Under the pieces are notes generated by a model that saw nothing but the letters and a program-made list of their open reading frames with translations, was not told where the DNA came from and did not search any database. 64,000 nucleotides of DNA, from NCBI GenBank assembly GCA_002255365.1, contig NCBI01000009.1, positions 17,640-81,639 on the forward strand. The letters are read 5' to 3'. The DNA comes from Chromatiales bacterium 21-64-14 (lineage in GTDB: Bacteria; Pseudomonadota; Gammaproteobacteria; 21-64-14). Below are positions 53,844-63,113 of the stretch, one piece after another; position 1 is the stretch's first letter; the number at the start of each line of letters is the position of its first letter. The position numbers and the translations under genes were made by a program.

Positions 53844-54617
53844 TTACTCCGCTGCGGGGGATGTCGGGCCCGTGTCGTTGGTTTTGTCCGCGGCGGGCGG
53901 GGACGTGTCCAGTGGGGTGCCGGATACCTGGATGGGGCGCGCCTGGAGCAATACACCGAATACCGGGTGATCGAAATAATTCAGCACACCGGGGTCGATG
54001 CGCCGTTGCTGGTGCATACGGTACACCGGTAATGAGATCGAGGTCGGAGTGCCCGCTGTCGCTGTGCCGTCGGGCCGGTAGAGCAGGTCCACGGCGACGT
54101 GCAAATAGCGGGTACGACTCAGCTGCACAGTCCCGTTTAAGGTCCCATCGGGAAGTTGGATGTGGACGGGACGCGCGGCCGTGGGGCCGACCCCCGGTTG
54201 CTGCCAGGCCACATGGAGCAACACCCGGTAGCGGGGCGAGGCGGACAAGATCTGGTCCACCCGGTTCAACCGGAACTGCTGGTGTGCGAGCGTCTGGTAC
54301 GGGACCGGCTGGCCCGAAGTCGCTGGGGTTGACGATGACGAGGTCCCCGGCGCCAGCACCGGGGCTGGCGGTACGTCATTGGGCGACGCCCCTGGCGCGC
54401 TCAGTTCCACGGCGCCTTGCAGGTCCGGTTGGCCTGGATTGGCGGGCCAGGTTTCGCCGGCTCCGGGGTCTGGAGTGATTCGGGCGAACACGATCAGCTC
54501 CACGTCGTACCACGACGCGGGCGTGTCCGCCGCCCACGCCGGCACCATCAGCCAGGTGGTTGCACCCAACATCACGAATCCGAGTATCCGCAGTCCTTTG
54601 ACGGTAATTCGTCTCAC
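53844..54617 (-). CDS. CsiV-family exported protein
   Basis: A 257-residue exported protein encoded directly behind mfd. The signal peptide is about residues 1-30 (ending VPAWAA). The mature protein opens with DTPASWYDVELIVFARI, followed by a low-complexity Pro/Ser/Ala stretch (about 75-105), then LNRVDQILSASPRYRVLLHV and RYLHVAVDLLYRPDG and a C-terminal RRIDPGVLNYFDHPVFGVLL. These are features of CsiV, a peptidoglycan-binding protein in Pseudomonas. The ATG at 54617 overlaps the mfd stop, so they are co-translated. The C-terminus is rich in Pro, Thr and Asp. Confidence 0.82.
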   Translation of the reverse strand: MRRITVKGLRILGFVMLGATTWLMVPAWAADTPASWYDVELIVFARITPDPGAGETWPANPGQPDLQGAVELSAPGASPNDVPPAPVLAPGTSSSSTPATSGQPVPYQTLAHQQFRLNRVDQILSASPRYRVLLHVAWQQPGVGPTAARPVHIQLPDGTLNGTVQLSRTRYLHVAVDLLYRPDGTATAGTPTSISLPVYRMHQQRRIDPGVLNYFDHPVFGVLLQARPIQVSGTPLDTSPPAADKTNDTGPTSPAAE

Positions 54618-57600
54618 GGGCTTTCTCCTCCGGCCAAGTAGTCCAGCATGCGCGTAACGGCTGCGATCCGCGCGTCCGGATCAGGAAGTTCCTTGGTTAT
54701 GCGCAAAGTGTCGCTGCCCTGCAACCGGTACGTCGAGGGCTGCTTCTGGATCAGTCGCATGATACGCGCCGGATCGAGCGCGGGACGTGGTGCGAACACA
54801 AACCGCCCACCACCGGTGCCCATTTCGATCCGGGTCAGGTCCAGGGTGGCGGCCCGGAGCTTGAGTTCGGCGAGCCGGAACAAGTTCTTCGCAGGTGGCG
54901 GTAACAAGCCGAAGCGATCGATCATTTCCACCTGTAGTTCGCGTAGATCGTCCGCGGAGCGCGCGCTGGCGATTCGTTTATAGAGGCTCAGGCGCATGTG
55001 CACGTCGGGCAGATAACCGTCGGGGAGCAGGGCGGGCAGTTGCAGGTCGAGCTCCGGCCCGTGGTCCAGTTGCAGGTCCAGATCCGGTTCCCGTCCTGCT
55101 TTGAGGTCGCGCACCGCGCGTTCCAGGAGTTCGTTGTAGAGGTCGAAGCCGATCTCATGGATTTGCCCGCTTTGTTCGTCACCCAGCAGCTCGCCCGCGC
55201 CACGGATCTCCAGGTCGTGGGTGGCAAGGGTGAACCCGGCTCCAAGATCCTCCAGCGCGGTGATGGCCTCCAGACGTTTTACCGCGTCCGGCGTAAGCAG
55301 GGATTGGGGCGGTACCACCAAGTACGCGTAGGCGCGGTGGTGGGAGCGGCCCACCCGTCCGCGCAGTTGATGGAGTTGGGCCAGGCCGAAGCGGTCGGCG
55401 CGGTGAATGATGATGGTGTTCGCGCTCGGCACGTCGATGCCGCTTTCGATAATCGTGGTGCACACCAGCACGTTGAACCGCTGATGATGGAAGTCCAGCA
55501 TCACCTGTTCCAGCTCGCGCTCCCGCATTTGTCCATGCGCGATGCGCACCGATGCCTCCGGTACCAAGACCGCCACGTCCCGGGCGATGCGGGCAATGTC
55601 CTTGACTTCGTTATGCAGGAAATAGACTTGACCGCCGCGGGCGATCTCCCGCAGGCACGCCTCGCGCAGCAACCGGTTTTCCCACTGGCACACGAAGGTC
55701 TTGATGGACAACCGGCGCGCCGGCGGGGTCGCGATAATGGACAGGTCCCGAAGCCCCGCGAGCGCCATGTTGAGGGTGCGCGGAATCGGCGTGGCGGTGA
55801 GGGTGAGCATGTCCACCTCAGTGCGCAGCGCCTTGAGCCGCTCCTTGTGGCGTACGCCGAAGTGGTGTTCCTCGTCGACGATCACCAGCCCCAAATCCTT
55901 GAAACGCACGTTGCCCTGCAGTAGCCGGTGGGTGCCGATCACGATGTCCACCGTGCCGGCGGCGAGTTCCTTCACTACCGCGTCCTGTTGTTTGCGGGAT
56001 TCGAACCGGGATAGGGATTCGACGCGCACCGGCCAATCGGCGAAACGGTCCTGGAAGGTTTGCAGATGCTGCTGGGCAAGCAGGGTGGTGGGTACCAGTA
56101 CGGCGACCTGGCGGCCATCCTGCACGGCGATGAATGCGGCACGCAGGGCTACCTCGGTCTTCCCGAAACCCACGTCGCCGCAGACCACCCGGTCCATGGG
56201 TCGCGGCGTCGCCATGTCGGCCAGGACGCTGGCGATGGCCGTCTCTTGGTCCGGGGTCTCTTCGAAGGGAAATGCAGCCGCGAACGCGGCGTAGTCCTCT
56301 CCCTGCGTCCGGAACGCATGTCCGCTGCGCGCCGCGCGCCGTGCGTAGATCTCCAGCAGTTCCGCCGCCACGTCCCGGATCCGTTCCGACGCCCGGCGCC
56401 TCACCCGCTGCCACTGATCGCCGCCCAGTTTGTTCAGAGGCGCGGACTCCGGCGCCGACCCGCTGTAACGGCTCACCAGATGCAGTGAGGAAACCGGCAC
56501 GTAGAGCCGATCGCCTCCGGCGTACTCCAGGTTCAGAAATTCAGTAGTGACGCCGCCCACCGTGAGATGTTGGAGGCCCTGGTAGCGGCCCACGCCGTGG
56601 TCCTCATGCACCACGGGGGCGCCGACATGCAGGTCGCCCAGGTCGCGGATCAGGTTTTCGGCGTCCCGCACCGGTGATTCGCGGCGCGTCTGGCGCACCC
56701 GCTCTCCCAGGAGCCGCGCCTCCGGCACCACCGCCACTTGGGGTTCCGCCAGGATCAGACCGTCCTCCAGCGCGGCTACGGCGATGCCGAAGCGTCCGTC
56801 CGCAGCCAGAAAACCGCGCCAGCCGTCCCGGTTCTCCGGTTGGATCCCGTACGCCGCGAGACGCTCGCGCAGCGATTCCCGGCGCCCGGGGGTATCCGCG
56901 ACGAACAGTACACGACCGTCGAATCCTCCGAGGAATTCCTCCAGCGCAGCGTGGGGAAACGCGCTGCGCGCGTCCCGGGCAAACGCCGGCAATTCGGCCA
57001 GCGCGAAGCCCGTCGATGGAGCCCCATCCGCAGTGTCCGCCGCGCCCCGATCGAGGATTTGTACAGACGGAAAGGCGGCCAAGCGGGCGTTCATATCGCC
57101 TGGGGCGAGATAGAGCTTTTCCGGTACCAGCAGCGGCCGTTCCCGATCGTGACGTCCCTGCTCGTAACGCACCTGGACTTCGTCCCAGAAATGCGTGGCG
57201 GCGGTTTCCACGCCCGCGGCCTCTACCAGGACGGTGCCCTCGGGTAAATAGTCGAACAGGCTCGCGGTATGGGGGAAAAACAGCGGCAAGTAGTATTCCA
57301 CCCCTCCGGGGGCCAGCCCATGGCTGACGTCCCGGTAGATGGGGCTGGCCTGGGGGTCGCCTTCGAAGCAGGCCCGGAATGCACCGCGGAACTGGCGTAT
57401 CGCCTCTTCGGTCAAGGGGAACTCGCGTGCCGGCAGCAGATGTACCGATCCGACTTGGTCCAGGGTGCGCTGGTTCTCGGGATCAAAGGTGCGCAGGGAT
57501 TCGACTTGGTCGTCGAACAGGTCGATCCGGTAGGGCAGGCGGCTGCCCATGGGGTAGAGATCCATCACCGCCCCGCGCACCGCGTATTCCCCGCGTTCCA

Positions 57601-58117
57601 TCACCTGGGATACACACCGGTAGCCGCTCGCCTCCAGGCGCCGGCGCATCGGCTCGGGATCGAAGCGCTGGCCGACGTTTAGCAGCAGGCAGTGGGCATC
57701 GAGAAATTCCCGCGGCACGAGCCGCTGCATCAGGGTCGGTGCCGGGACGATCAGGACGCCGCGATCCAGACTGGGCAGGCGGTACAGGGTGGAAAGGCGC
57801 TGGGAGATGATGTCCTGATGGGGCGAGAAGGCGTCGTAGGGCAGGGTCTCCCAATCCGGAAACGCCAGGACGGTGAGAGCCGTGTCGTCGGCGAAGAAGC
57901 GCAACGCGGTTTCCAGGCGCGCCGCAGCGGCCATGTCCGGCACCACCACCAGCAGCACGCCCCGTGCCCGCGCGGCGGCGCCAGCCAACAGCAGCCCGGT
58001 GGCACTGCCCGGTGGCATCGCCCAGCGCAGGCGCTCCCCGGCTTGGGCGGGCAGCACCGGGTGCAGCGGGTCGGCGCCCTGGGCGGCGCGGGGAATTTGG
58101 TTGGCAGGCCGGGACAT
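54614..58117 (-). CDS. mfd: Transcription-repair coupling factor Mfd
   Basis: Removes RNA polymerase stalled at DNA damage and recruits UvrA. From ATG 58117 it has 1167 residues. The UvrB-like N-terminal part contains FPDWETLPYDAFSPHQDI, the RNA-polymerase-interaction and translocase parts follow. Walker A is GDVGFGKTEVALRAAF, the DEEH box is IVDEEHHFGVRHKERL, and motif VI is HQLRGRVGRSHHRAYAYLV. ATG 58189 and 58153 are in frame and would add 24 or 12 residues; E. coli Mfd begins near the residues encoded at 58117. It overlaps csiV by four bases. The slyD-type gene is divergent upstream. Confidence 0.95.
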   Translation of the reverse strand: MSRPANQIPRAAQGADPLHPVLPAQAGERLRWAMPPGSATGLLLAGAAARARGVLLVVVPDMAAAARLETALRFFADDTALTVLAFPDWETLPYDAFSPHQDIISQRLSTLYRLPSLDRGVLIVPAPTLMQRLVPREFLDAHCLLLNVGQRFDPEPMRRRLEASGYRCVSQVMERGEYAVRGAVMDLYPMGSRLPYRIDLFDDQVESLRTFDPENQRTLDQVGSVHLLPAREFPLTEEAIRQFRGAFRACFEGDPQASPIYRDVSHGLAPGGVEYYLPLFFPHTASLFDYLPEGTVLVEAAGVETAATHFWDEVQVRYEQGRHDRERPLLVPEKLYLAPGDMNARLAAFPSVQILDRGAADTADGAPSTGFALAELPAFARDARSAFPHAALEEFLGGFDGRVLFVADTPGRRESLRERLAAYGIQPENRDGWRGFLAADGRFGIAVAALEDGLILAEPQVAVVPEARLLGERVRQTRRESPVRDAENLIRDLGDLHVGAPVVHEDHGVGRYQGLQHLTVGGVTTEFLNLEYAGGDRLYVPVSSLHLVSRYSGSAPESAPLNKLGGDQWQRVRRRASERIRDVAAELLEIYARRAARSGHAFRTQGEDYAAFAAAFPFEETPDQETAIASVLADMATPRPMDRVVCGDVGFGKTEVALRAAFIAVQDGRQVAVLVPTTLLAQQHLQTFQDRFADWPVRVESLSRFESRKQQDAVVKELAAGTVDIVIGTHRLLQGNVRFKDLGLVIVDEEHHFGVRHKERLKALRTEVDMLTLTATPIPRTLNMALAGLRDLSIIATPPARRLSIKTFVCQWENRLLREACLREIARGGQVYFLHNEVKDIARIARDVAVLVPEASVRIAHGQMRERELEQVMLDFHHQRFNVLVCTTIIESGIDVPSANTIIIHRADRFGLAQLHQLRGRVGRSHHRAYAYLVVPPQSLLTPDAVKRLEAITALEDLGAGFTLATHDLEIRGAGELLGDEQSGQIHEIGFDLYNELLERAVRDLKAGREPDLDLQLDHGPELDLQLPALLPDGYLPDVHMRLSLYKRIASARSADDLRELQVEMIDRFGLLPPPAKNLFRLAELKLRAATLDLTRIEMGTGGGRFVFAPRPALDPARIMRLIQKQPSTYRLQGSDTLRITKELPDPDARIAAVTRMLDYLAGGESP

Positions 58118-58244
58118 CGTCAGCGGGTTTGGGCCGTCGGCGCCATGGTGCGCCATCCTGGGGGCCAGTCGGATCGAAACGGGCTCCATTCTCCCATATT
58201 TTGACGGGCAGTGCCTGGCCCCAGGTCCCGATAGTTTACGGCTC

Positions 58245-58253
58245 TGTTAGAAT
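58245..58253 (+). promoter_or_regulatory. Possible extended -10 promoter for the SlyD-type gene
   Basis: TGTTAGAAT fits an extended -10 (TG, one base, then TAGAAT with five of six matches). No good -35 is present, as is common for extended -10 promoters. It lies about 42 bases ahead of the ATG at 58295, in the divergent spacer with mfd. Confidence 0.45.
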
Positions 58254-58294
58254 AATCCTGGCACACGCAAGCGGGCGGCCGAAGAGGTCATGCC

Positions 58295-58795
58295 ATGCAC
58301 GAACCTCGCGCGGTAGACTCCCACAAACTGGTGACCTTGCAGTACTCGCTCCGCAATGGAGACGGGGTGACGATTCGTGAGCCCCACGGCGCGCCAATCC
58401 GCTACGTCCACGGGGTGGGGCAACTGTTTTCGAAGCTCGAGACGGCGTTGGCGGGCCATCGCCCTGGGGATGTGCTGCGGGTAAAGTTGTTCCCGGGTGA
58501 CGCTTTTGGGGAGCGGGATCTTGATCTCGTGATCGACGTACCCCGGGACGACTTGCCGGCGGGGGAACCCATCGAGGTTGGCGGTCCGGTGATCGGCGCG
58601 GCCAGCGACGGCACCCAGGTGCGCTTCACCGTCACGGCGATCGAGGCGGACCGGATTTCCCTGGACGGCAATCATCCCCTGGCAGGCCAGACCCTGGTCT
58701 TCGAACTGGAGATCCAGGGCGTGCGCGATGCCACCGAGGCGGAAATCGAGGCGGCCCGGCAGCAGGTCGGGGGCGCCGGCGCGGGTTCGGGCTGA
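58295..58795 (+). CDS. SlyD-type FKBP peptidyl-prolyl isomerase
   Basis: A 166-residue cytoplasmic prolyl isomerase and chaperone with the SlyD layout: FKBP half (KLVTLQYSLRNGDGVTI and VHGVGQLFSKLETALAGHRP), an inserted IF chaperone domain (residues about 70-125) and the return to FKBP (HPLAGQTLVFELEIQGVRDA). Unlike E. coli SlyD it has no histidine- and cysteine-rich metal tail; it ends in QQVGGAGAGSG, so a nickel role is unlikely. GAAGAGG lies ahead of ATG 58295. It is divergent from mfd. Confidence 0.9.
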   Translation: MHEPRAVDSHKLVTLQYSLRNGDGVTIREPHGAPIRYVHGVGQLFSKLETALAGHRPGDVLRVKLFPGDAFGERDLDLVIDVPRDDLPAGEPIEVGGPVIGAASDGTQVRFTVTAIEADRISLDGNHPLAGQTLVFELEIQGVRDATEAEIEAARQQVGGAGAGSG

Positions 58796-58823
58796 TCCGC
58801 GCCGGGACCTGTGCGGTGGCGGC

Positions 58824-59957
58824 TCAGGCCGCAGCGGTGGGCGTCTTCGCGTAGCGTTCCGCCAGGGCGGTGCGTTTCTCGTAGGCGGCGCGGGCGATCT
58901 GCACGTCTTCCAGGAAATGCGGCAACTCCGCCAGGGTGAGGGCCTGAGGGCCGTCCACCAGGGCCTTGCTGGGCTCCGGGTGGAAGTCCACCAGGATCAT
59001 GTTGGCCCCGGCGATCACGCCCTGGGCCGTGACCTGGAAGATGTCCAGCAGACCGTCCGGATTCCGGTCCCGGTTGCCTACCGAGTGGGATGGGTCCACG
59101 CAGACCGGCATCCGCGTCAGACGCTTGACCACTGGCACATGGGCGAAGTCCACGAAGTTGCGATGCGGGTCCGCCATGTTGGTCTTCATGCCGCGCAACC
59201 CGAACACCACCCGGTGATTTCCTTCGCTGGCGAGATATTCCGCCGCGTTCAGCGATTCCTCCAGCGTGATTCCGAACCCGCGCTTGAGCAGCACCGGGAA
59301 TTCCCGTTGTCGTCCCACACTCTTCAGGAGTTCGAAGTTCTGGGTGTTGCGGGTGCCGATCTGGAGCAGGATCCCGGTGGGTCGGCCGGACTGTTCCAGG
59401 GCGTTGGTGATCTCCCGGACATGCGAGTCGTGGGTCACCTCCATGGCGATCACGCGGATCCCGTGCTTGCCTGCCAGCTCAAATACATAGGGCAAGCAGG
59501 TCTTGCCGTGACCCTGGAAGGAATAGGGGCTGGTACGGGGTTTGTAGGCACCCATGCGGGTGCAGACCTGCCCGTGTTCCTTCAGGGCTTGCATCATCTG
59601 CCCTACGTGCTTGGGTTCGTCCACGGCGCATAGGCCCGCGAACACGTTCAGATTGTCCTGACCGAAACGCACCCCGTTGTATTCGAAGGCGGTGTTGCGG
59701 TGATCGTCCTTGTGCCGTCCGAGCACCCGGTATTCTTCAGATACCCGGACCACCCGCTCGACGCAGGGCAATCCCGCCATCTCTTCCACGGTCAGGGAGG
59801 CGGTATCGCCAATCAGGTAGATCTCGGTGAGGATTTGCTGTGAACCCGTCTCCTGATGCACCCGGATCTGGATGTTGCGCAGATTGGTGAGATGCTCCAG
59901 CAGTTGGCGGTATTCCGCGCCTTCGGGATTGGTATCAGGAGTCAGAATCAGGATCAT
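58824..59957 (-). CDS. 3-deoxy-7-phosphoheptulonate synthase (DAHP synthase, type Iβ)
   Basis: First step of the shikimate pathway, condensing PEP with erythrose 4-phosphate. The 377-residue product has an N-terminal ferredoxin-like extension (MILILTPDTNPEGAEYRQLL), as in Iβ enzymes of the Thermotoga type, then the barrel with MGAYKPRTSPYSFQGHGK near residue 137, LQIGTRNTQNFELLKSVG near residue 197 and VCVDPSHSVGNRD near residue 291, the conserved metal and phosphate ligands. The regulatory mode (the extension is a feedback site in some relatives) cannot be told. It is convergent with the SlyD-type gene, 28 bases apart. Confidence 0.92.
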   Translation of the reverse strand: MILILTPDTNPEGAEYRQLLEHLTNLRNIQIRVHQETGSQQILTEIYLIGDTASLTVEEMAGLPCVERVVRVSEEYRVLGRHKDDHRNTAFEYNGVRFGQDNLNVFAGLCAVDEPKHVGQMMQALKEHGQVCTRMGAYKPRTSPYSFQGHGKTCLPYVFELAGKHGIRVIAMEVTHDSHVREITNALEQSGRPTGILLQIGTRNTQNFELLKSVGRQREFPVLLKRGFGITLEESLNAAEYLASEGNHRVVFGLRGMKTNMADPHRNFVDFAHVPVVKRLTRMPVCVDPSHSVGNRDRNPDGLLDIFQVTAQGVIAGANMILVDFHPEPSKALVDGPQALTLAELPHFLEDVQIARAAYEKRTALAERYAKTPTAAA

Positions 59958-60272
59958 GACCAGGTCCGGTTCAGGGGTCGCTCGGTCGGCTGACGGGTTG
60001 CAGAAGGGCCCGCGTTAAGCCCCTCATTATTGCATATTTTTCTTGCCGGGTGGACGCATGGACCGCGGGCGCGGCAGGCTGCGGGCCCTACCCCCCGTAG
60101 GGGTTTGTAAAGCCTCAGGGACCGGAATAGGATAGATTTCCGGCGTTCCGCGCAGGGCATGGCGGGGCTGCAGGAGGAAAGGCCGGTGCAGGTTCCGCCG
60201 GTGCATACCGGCGTTGGATCTGCACAGGAGTACAGCGAACGACAATAAAGCAGTACATAAGAGGAAGGATGC
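59958..60272 (+). other. Leader and control region of the cold-shock gene
   Basis: No coding sequence. It contains the promoter below, a GC-rich C/G run CCCCCCGTAGGGG just ahead of it, and a long 5' leader of about 133 bases ending in the ribosome site AGGAAGG (60262-60268). Long leaders that change structure with temperature are known for cspA-type genes. The minus-strand promoter of the DAHP synthase gene must also be here. Confidence 0.5.
60105..60133 (+). promoter_or_regulatory. Probable sigma-70 promoter of the cold-shock gene
   Basis: -35-like TTGTAA at 60105-60110 (four of six) and -10-like TAGGAT at 60128-60133 (four of six) with exactly 17 bases between. Initiation near 60140 would leave a leader of about 133 bases, in the range known for cold-shock mRNAs. 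Confidence 0.5.
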
Positions 60273-60476
60273 ATGCAAAACGGAACCGTGAAATGGTTTA
60301 ATCAGGCACGGGGCTACGGGTTCATTACCCCAAGCGATGGCACAGAAGACGTTTTCGTCCACTATTCCACGATCGAGGCCGAGGGATTCAAGACCCTGAA
60401 AGAAGGCCAGCCGGTGGAGTTCGACGCGACCCGCGGTCCGAAGGGACTGCAAACTACCCGGGTGGTGCCCCAGTAG
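60273..60476 (+). CDS. Cold-shock protein (CspA family)
   Basis: A 67-residue single-domain RNA chaperone. The N-terminus [19 protein letters not shown] contains RNP1 (RGYGFI) and the following [14 protein letters not shown] contains RNP2 (VFVHY). It has an unusual DGTEDVF where most relatives have GGKDVF. It is preceded by a long leader with a probable promoter and followed by a strong hairpin, so it is a monocistronic unit. Whether it is cold-induced or constitutive cannot be told from sequence. Confidence 0.95.
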   Translation: MQNGTVKWFNQARGYGFITPSDGTEDVFVHYSTIEAEGFKTLKEGQPVEFDATRGPKGLQTTRVVPQ

Positions 60477-60498
60477 TACCGCCGGGGGGAACCGGGCC

Positions 60499-60530
60499 CC
60501 GGGGTGTGGCGTGCGGGCGCCACACCCCGG
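60499..60530 (+). terminator. Strong hairpin after the cold-shock gene
   Basis: CCGGGGTGTGGCG (60499-60511) and CGCCACACCCCGG (60518-60530) are perfect reverse complements over 13 bases with a TGCGGG loop. It starts 23 bases after the cold-shock stop and faces the convergent aguB gene. No T tract follows, so it may serve both directions and rely on stem strength. Confidence 0.6.
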
Positions 60531-60558
60531 TGGCACGGGATTCCGGCCGGTGCGGATA

Positions 60559-61452
60559 TCAGTCCCGGTAGCGGCGGAGCAGGTCTCCGTAGGCGTCGAT
60601 GCGGCGATCCCGGAAATAGGGCCAGATGCGTCGCAGCCGTTCGCTGCGCGCGAGTGGCAGGGTGGCCAGGGTGACCTCCGCGTCCTGTGCGGAGGCCATG
60701 GCGAGGATTTCCCCTTGCGGGCCCGCCGCGAAGCTGGAACCCCAAAACTGAATCCCGGGACCAGCCTCAATGGGGTGGGGCTCGGTACCGGTGCGGTTGC
60801 ACACTACCACCGGCAGGGCATTGGTCACTCCATGGGCACGTTGGACGGTGATCCATGCGTCGCGTTGGCGCTGCCGCTCGTCCTCCGGGTCGCTGGGATC
60901 CCAGCCGATCGCGGTGGGATAAAGCAGTACCTCGGCCCCGGCCAGCGCCATCAGCCGCGCGGCTTCCGGATACCACTGGTCCCAACATACCAACACCCCC
61001 AGTCGCCCGACTCCGGTATCGATGGGTGTGAAGCCCAGGTCCCCGGGTGTGAAGTAGAATTTTTCATGGAATCCCGGATCATCGGGAATGTGCATCTTGC
61101 GATAACGTCCCGCCACGCTGCCGTCCCGGTCCAGCACCACCGCCGTGTTGTGATAGACGCCGGCGGCGCGCCGCTCGAACAGCGATGCGACGATCACCAC
61201 GGAGAGTTCCGCCGCCAGCGTGGAGAGCCGTTCGGTGGTGGGGCCCGGCACCGGTTCCGCCCAGTCGAAACAGGCCGGGTCCTCGGTCTGGCAGAAGTAC
61301 CGCGTGGTGTGCAGTTCCTGGAGCAGGATCAACTGCGCGCCCTGGCGGGCGGCGGCGCGGATGCCGGCGATGCTGGTTTCCAGATTGACGCTCCGGTCCG
61401 CGGTGCATGGGTGCTGCACCATGCCAACTGTCAGCGTGTCCAGTTTACCCAT
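60559..61452 (-). CDS. aguB: N-carbamoylputrescine amidase
   Basis: Hydrolyses N-carbamoylputrescine to putrescine, carbon dioxide and ammonia. The 297-residue nitrilase-family protein has the full triad: Glu in LLQELHTTRYFCQTEDP near residue 46, Lys in YRKMHIPDDPGFHEKFYFTP near residue 118 and Cys in VLVCWDQWYPEAARLMALAG near residue 152. These stretches are typical of AguB. The aguA gene, whose product makes the substrate, lies just upstream (88 bases apart, same strand), so both form a polyamine operon. Confidence 0.94.
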   Translation of the reverse strand: MGKLDTLTVGMVQHPCTADRSVNLETSIAGIRAAARQGAQLILLQELHTTRYFCQTEDPACFDWAEPVPGPTTERLSTLAAELSVVIVASLFERRAAGVYHNTAVVLDRDGSVAGRYRKMHIPDDPGFHEKFYFTPGDLGFTPIDTGVGRLGVLVCWDQWYPEAARLMALAGAEVLLYPTAIGWDPSDPEDERQRQRDAWITVQRAHGVTNALPVVVCNRTGTEPHPIEAGPGIQFWGSSFAAGPQGEILAMASAQDAEVTLATLPLARSERLRRIWPYFRDRRIDAYGDLLRRYRD

Positions 61453-61540
61453 GTGAGGATTCGCGTCTGCACCGGCCTTGGGGAAGGCCCATGATCATGG
61501 TCGGCCGCGACGGGATTGTCAAAGGATGGGAGGCGCGGGT

Positions 61541-62596
61541 TCAGGGCCGGCCACAGCCGACCGCCGCGGACAGTTGCATGGTCACGCAGTGCAGGCTGCC
61601 GTATTGATACAGCAGTGGTGTGCAGGACACCGGCACCACTTCCCGGTCCGGAAAGGCGCGGCGCAAGCGGGCGAGGGCGACCGCGTCGGCGGGATCGCCA
61701 TAGACCGGCACCAGCACGGCGCCGTTGATCACCAGGAAATTGGCGTAACCCGCCGGCAGGCGGTGTCCCTCCGCGTTGCGCACCGCACCGGGCATGGGCA
61801 GCGGGATCAGGCGGTAGGGGCGCCCGTCCCGGGTACGGAATCCTTCCAGCTCCCGGGCCATGGCGCGCAGCTCCGGATAGTGCTCGTCCAGGGGGTCTTC
61901 GCAGTCCTGGTAGGCGATGGTGCCCGAATCACAGAACCGGGCCAGGGTGTCCACGTGCCCGTCGGTGTCGTCGCCGGCCAGGGCGCCGTGCTCCAGCCAT
62001 AGGATGCGCGTCACCCCGAGCAATTCCGCCAGCCGCCGTTCCATGCCGGCCCGGTCCAGGCCCGGGTTGCGGGTGGCGGCCAGCAGACACCGGCGGGTGG
62101 TCAACAAGGTCCCCGCACCGTCGCCATCGATCGCGCCGCCCTCCAGGATCAGGTCAGTGCCTACGCGTGCGCTGTCACCGAAGGCGCGCAGGGCATGGAG
62201 GCGGGCGGTAATCTGATCGTCCAGCTCCGCGGGATACTTGCCGCCCCAGCCGTTGAAGTGGAAGTCCACCAGCACCGGGCCCGCGGCGCCCAGCACCGTG
62301 ATCGGCCCGTGGTCCCGGGCCCAGGTGTCGTTGGACGGCACGATATGGAGATGCAATCGCTCCGCCGCCACGTCCGCCGCGCGCAGCAGGTCGGCGACGT
62401 GGATCTGATGGTCTTGGTCCCGGCATACGATCCACAGGGATTCGAAGCGCGCCACCTGGCGGGCGATCTCCACAAACACGGGTTCCACCTGGGACAGCCA
62501 GGGCTTAAAGTCCCCATGCCCATGTGGCCAAGTCAGCAGAATACCGCTCTGTGGCTCCCATTCCGCTGGGAGCCGGAGCCCGGCGCGTGCGGTCAT
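61541..62596 (-). CDS. aguA: Agmatine deiminase
   Basis: Converts agmatine to N-carbamoylputrescine and ammonia. The 351-residue pentein-fold protein has LPAEWEPQSGILLTWPHGHG at the start, VPSNDTWARDHGPITVLG near residue 86, LILEGGAIDGDGAGTLLTT near residue 148, the acidic segment WLEHGALAGDDTDGHVDT near residue 199 and the catalytic Cys in SLHCVTMQLSAA near the end. No arginine decarboxylase gene is visible here to supply agmatine. ATG 62596 gives the family start. Confidence 0.94.
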   Translation of the reverse strand: MTARAGLRLPAEWEPQSGILLTWPHGHGDFKPWLSQVEPVFVEIARQVARFESLWIVCRDQDHQIHVADLLRAADVAAERLHLHIVPSNDTWARDHGPITVLGAAGPVLVDFHFNGWGGKYPAELDDQITARLHALRAFGDSARVGTDLILEGGAIDGDGAGTLLTTRRCLLAATRNPGLDRAGMERRLAELLGVTRILWLEHGALAGDDTDGHVDTLARFCDSGTIAYQDCEDPLDEHYPELRAMARELEGFRTRDGRPYRLIPLPMPGAVRNAEGHRLPAGYANFLVINGAVLVPVYGDPADAVALARLRRAFPDREVVPVSCTPLLYQYGSLHCVTMQLSAAVGCGRP

Positions 62597-62648
62597 GGGG
62601 CGAGTGGGGGCAGGGACGTGTGGCCTGGGGCCACGGTCACGGGCTCGA

Positions 62649-62966
62649 TCATTGGGGATGTAGCGCCGCCTGTGGATGGTCCAGAACGGCGCGGATCACA
62701 TACTGGTCCTCGAAATACACGGTGTAGTTCTTATAGACCCAACGGGTGATGGGCGGCTTGCCCACCGCCGGAAGCTTCTGCTCCGGGGCTCCGTAGGTCT
62801 TCTCCACCTGGGCCATGGTCAGGCCCCGGGTGGGACGCGGGACCCCAGCGGCGTCGTTGGCCGGTTCGTGGTGGATGGCGTCCAGCAGGAACGTGTCCGC
62901 TCCCGCCATCGGCATCCCGATTCCCAGTAGCAGCGCTACCGACAGCACGAGGCGCATCGTTGCCAT
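62649..62966 (-). CDS. Small exported protein, conserved, function unknown
   Basis: A 105-residue protein with a signal peptide of about 23 residues (LVLSVALLLGIGMPMAGA). The mature part contains RPTRGLTMAQVEKTYGAPEQ and WVYKNYTVYFEDQYVIRAVL, a pattern found in a conserved gammaproteobacterial family sometimes mislabelled phosphodiesterase. The start could be ATG 62966 or ATG 62957. It lies 52 bases upstream of aguA on the same strand and may be co-transcribed with it. No function assigned. Confidence 0.75.
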   Translation of the reverse strand: MATMRLVLSVALLLGIGMPMAGADTFLLDAIHHEPANDAAGVPRPTRGLTMAQVEKTYGAPEQKLPAVGKPPITRWVYKNYTVYFEDQYVIRAVLDHPQAALHPQ

Positions 62967-63113
62967 GGCATAGGCCCTTTCATCGCATCCACATCGCTTG
63001 TGGTGGGTCGACTATACCACCGTGGCCTGGTGCACTGAACTGGCGTTCCACCGAATCGTGATCCCGGTCACGGCCGGGCACGGGTGTCGGCACAGGGTTT
63101 TCCCCTAAGCGCC

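Noticed and set aside
55995..56015. GGATTCGAACCGG resembling a tRNA T arm
   Set aside because: It is within mfd on the opposite strand, with no cloverleaf partners.
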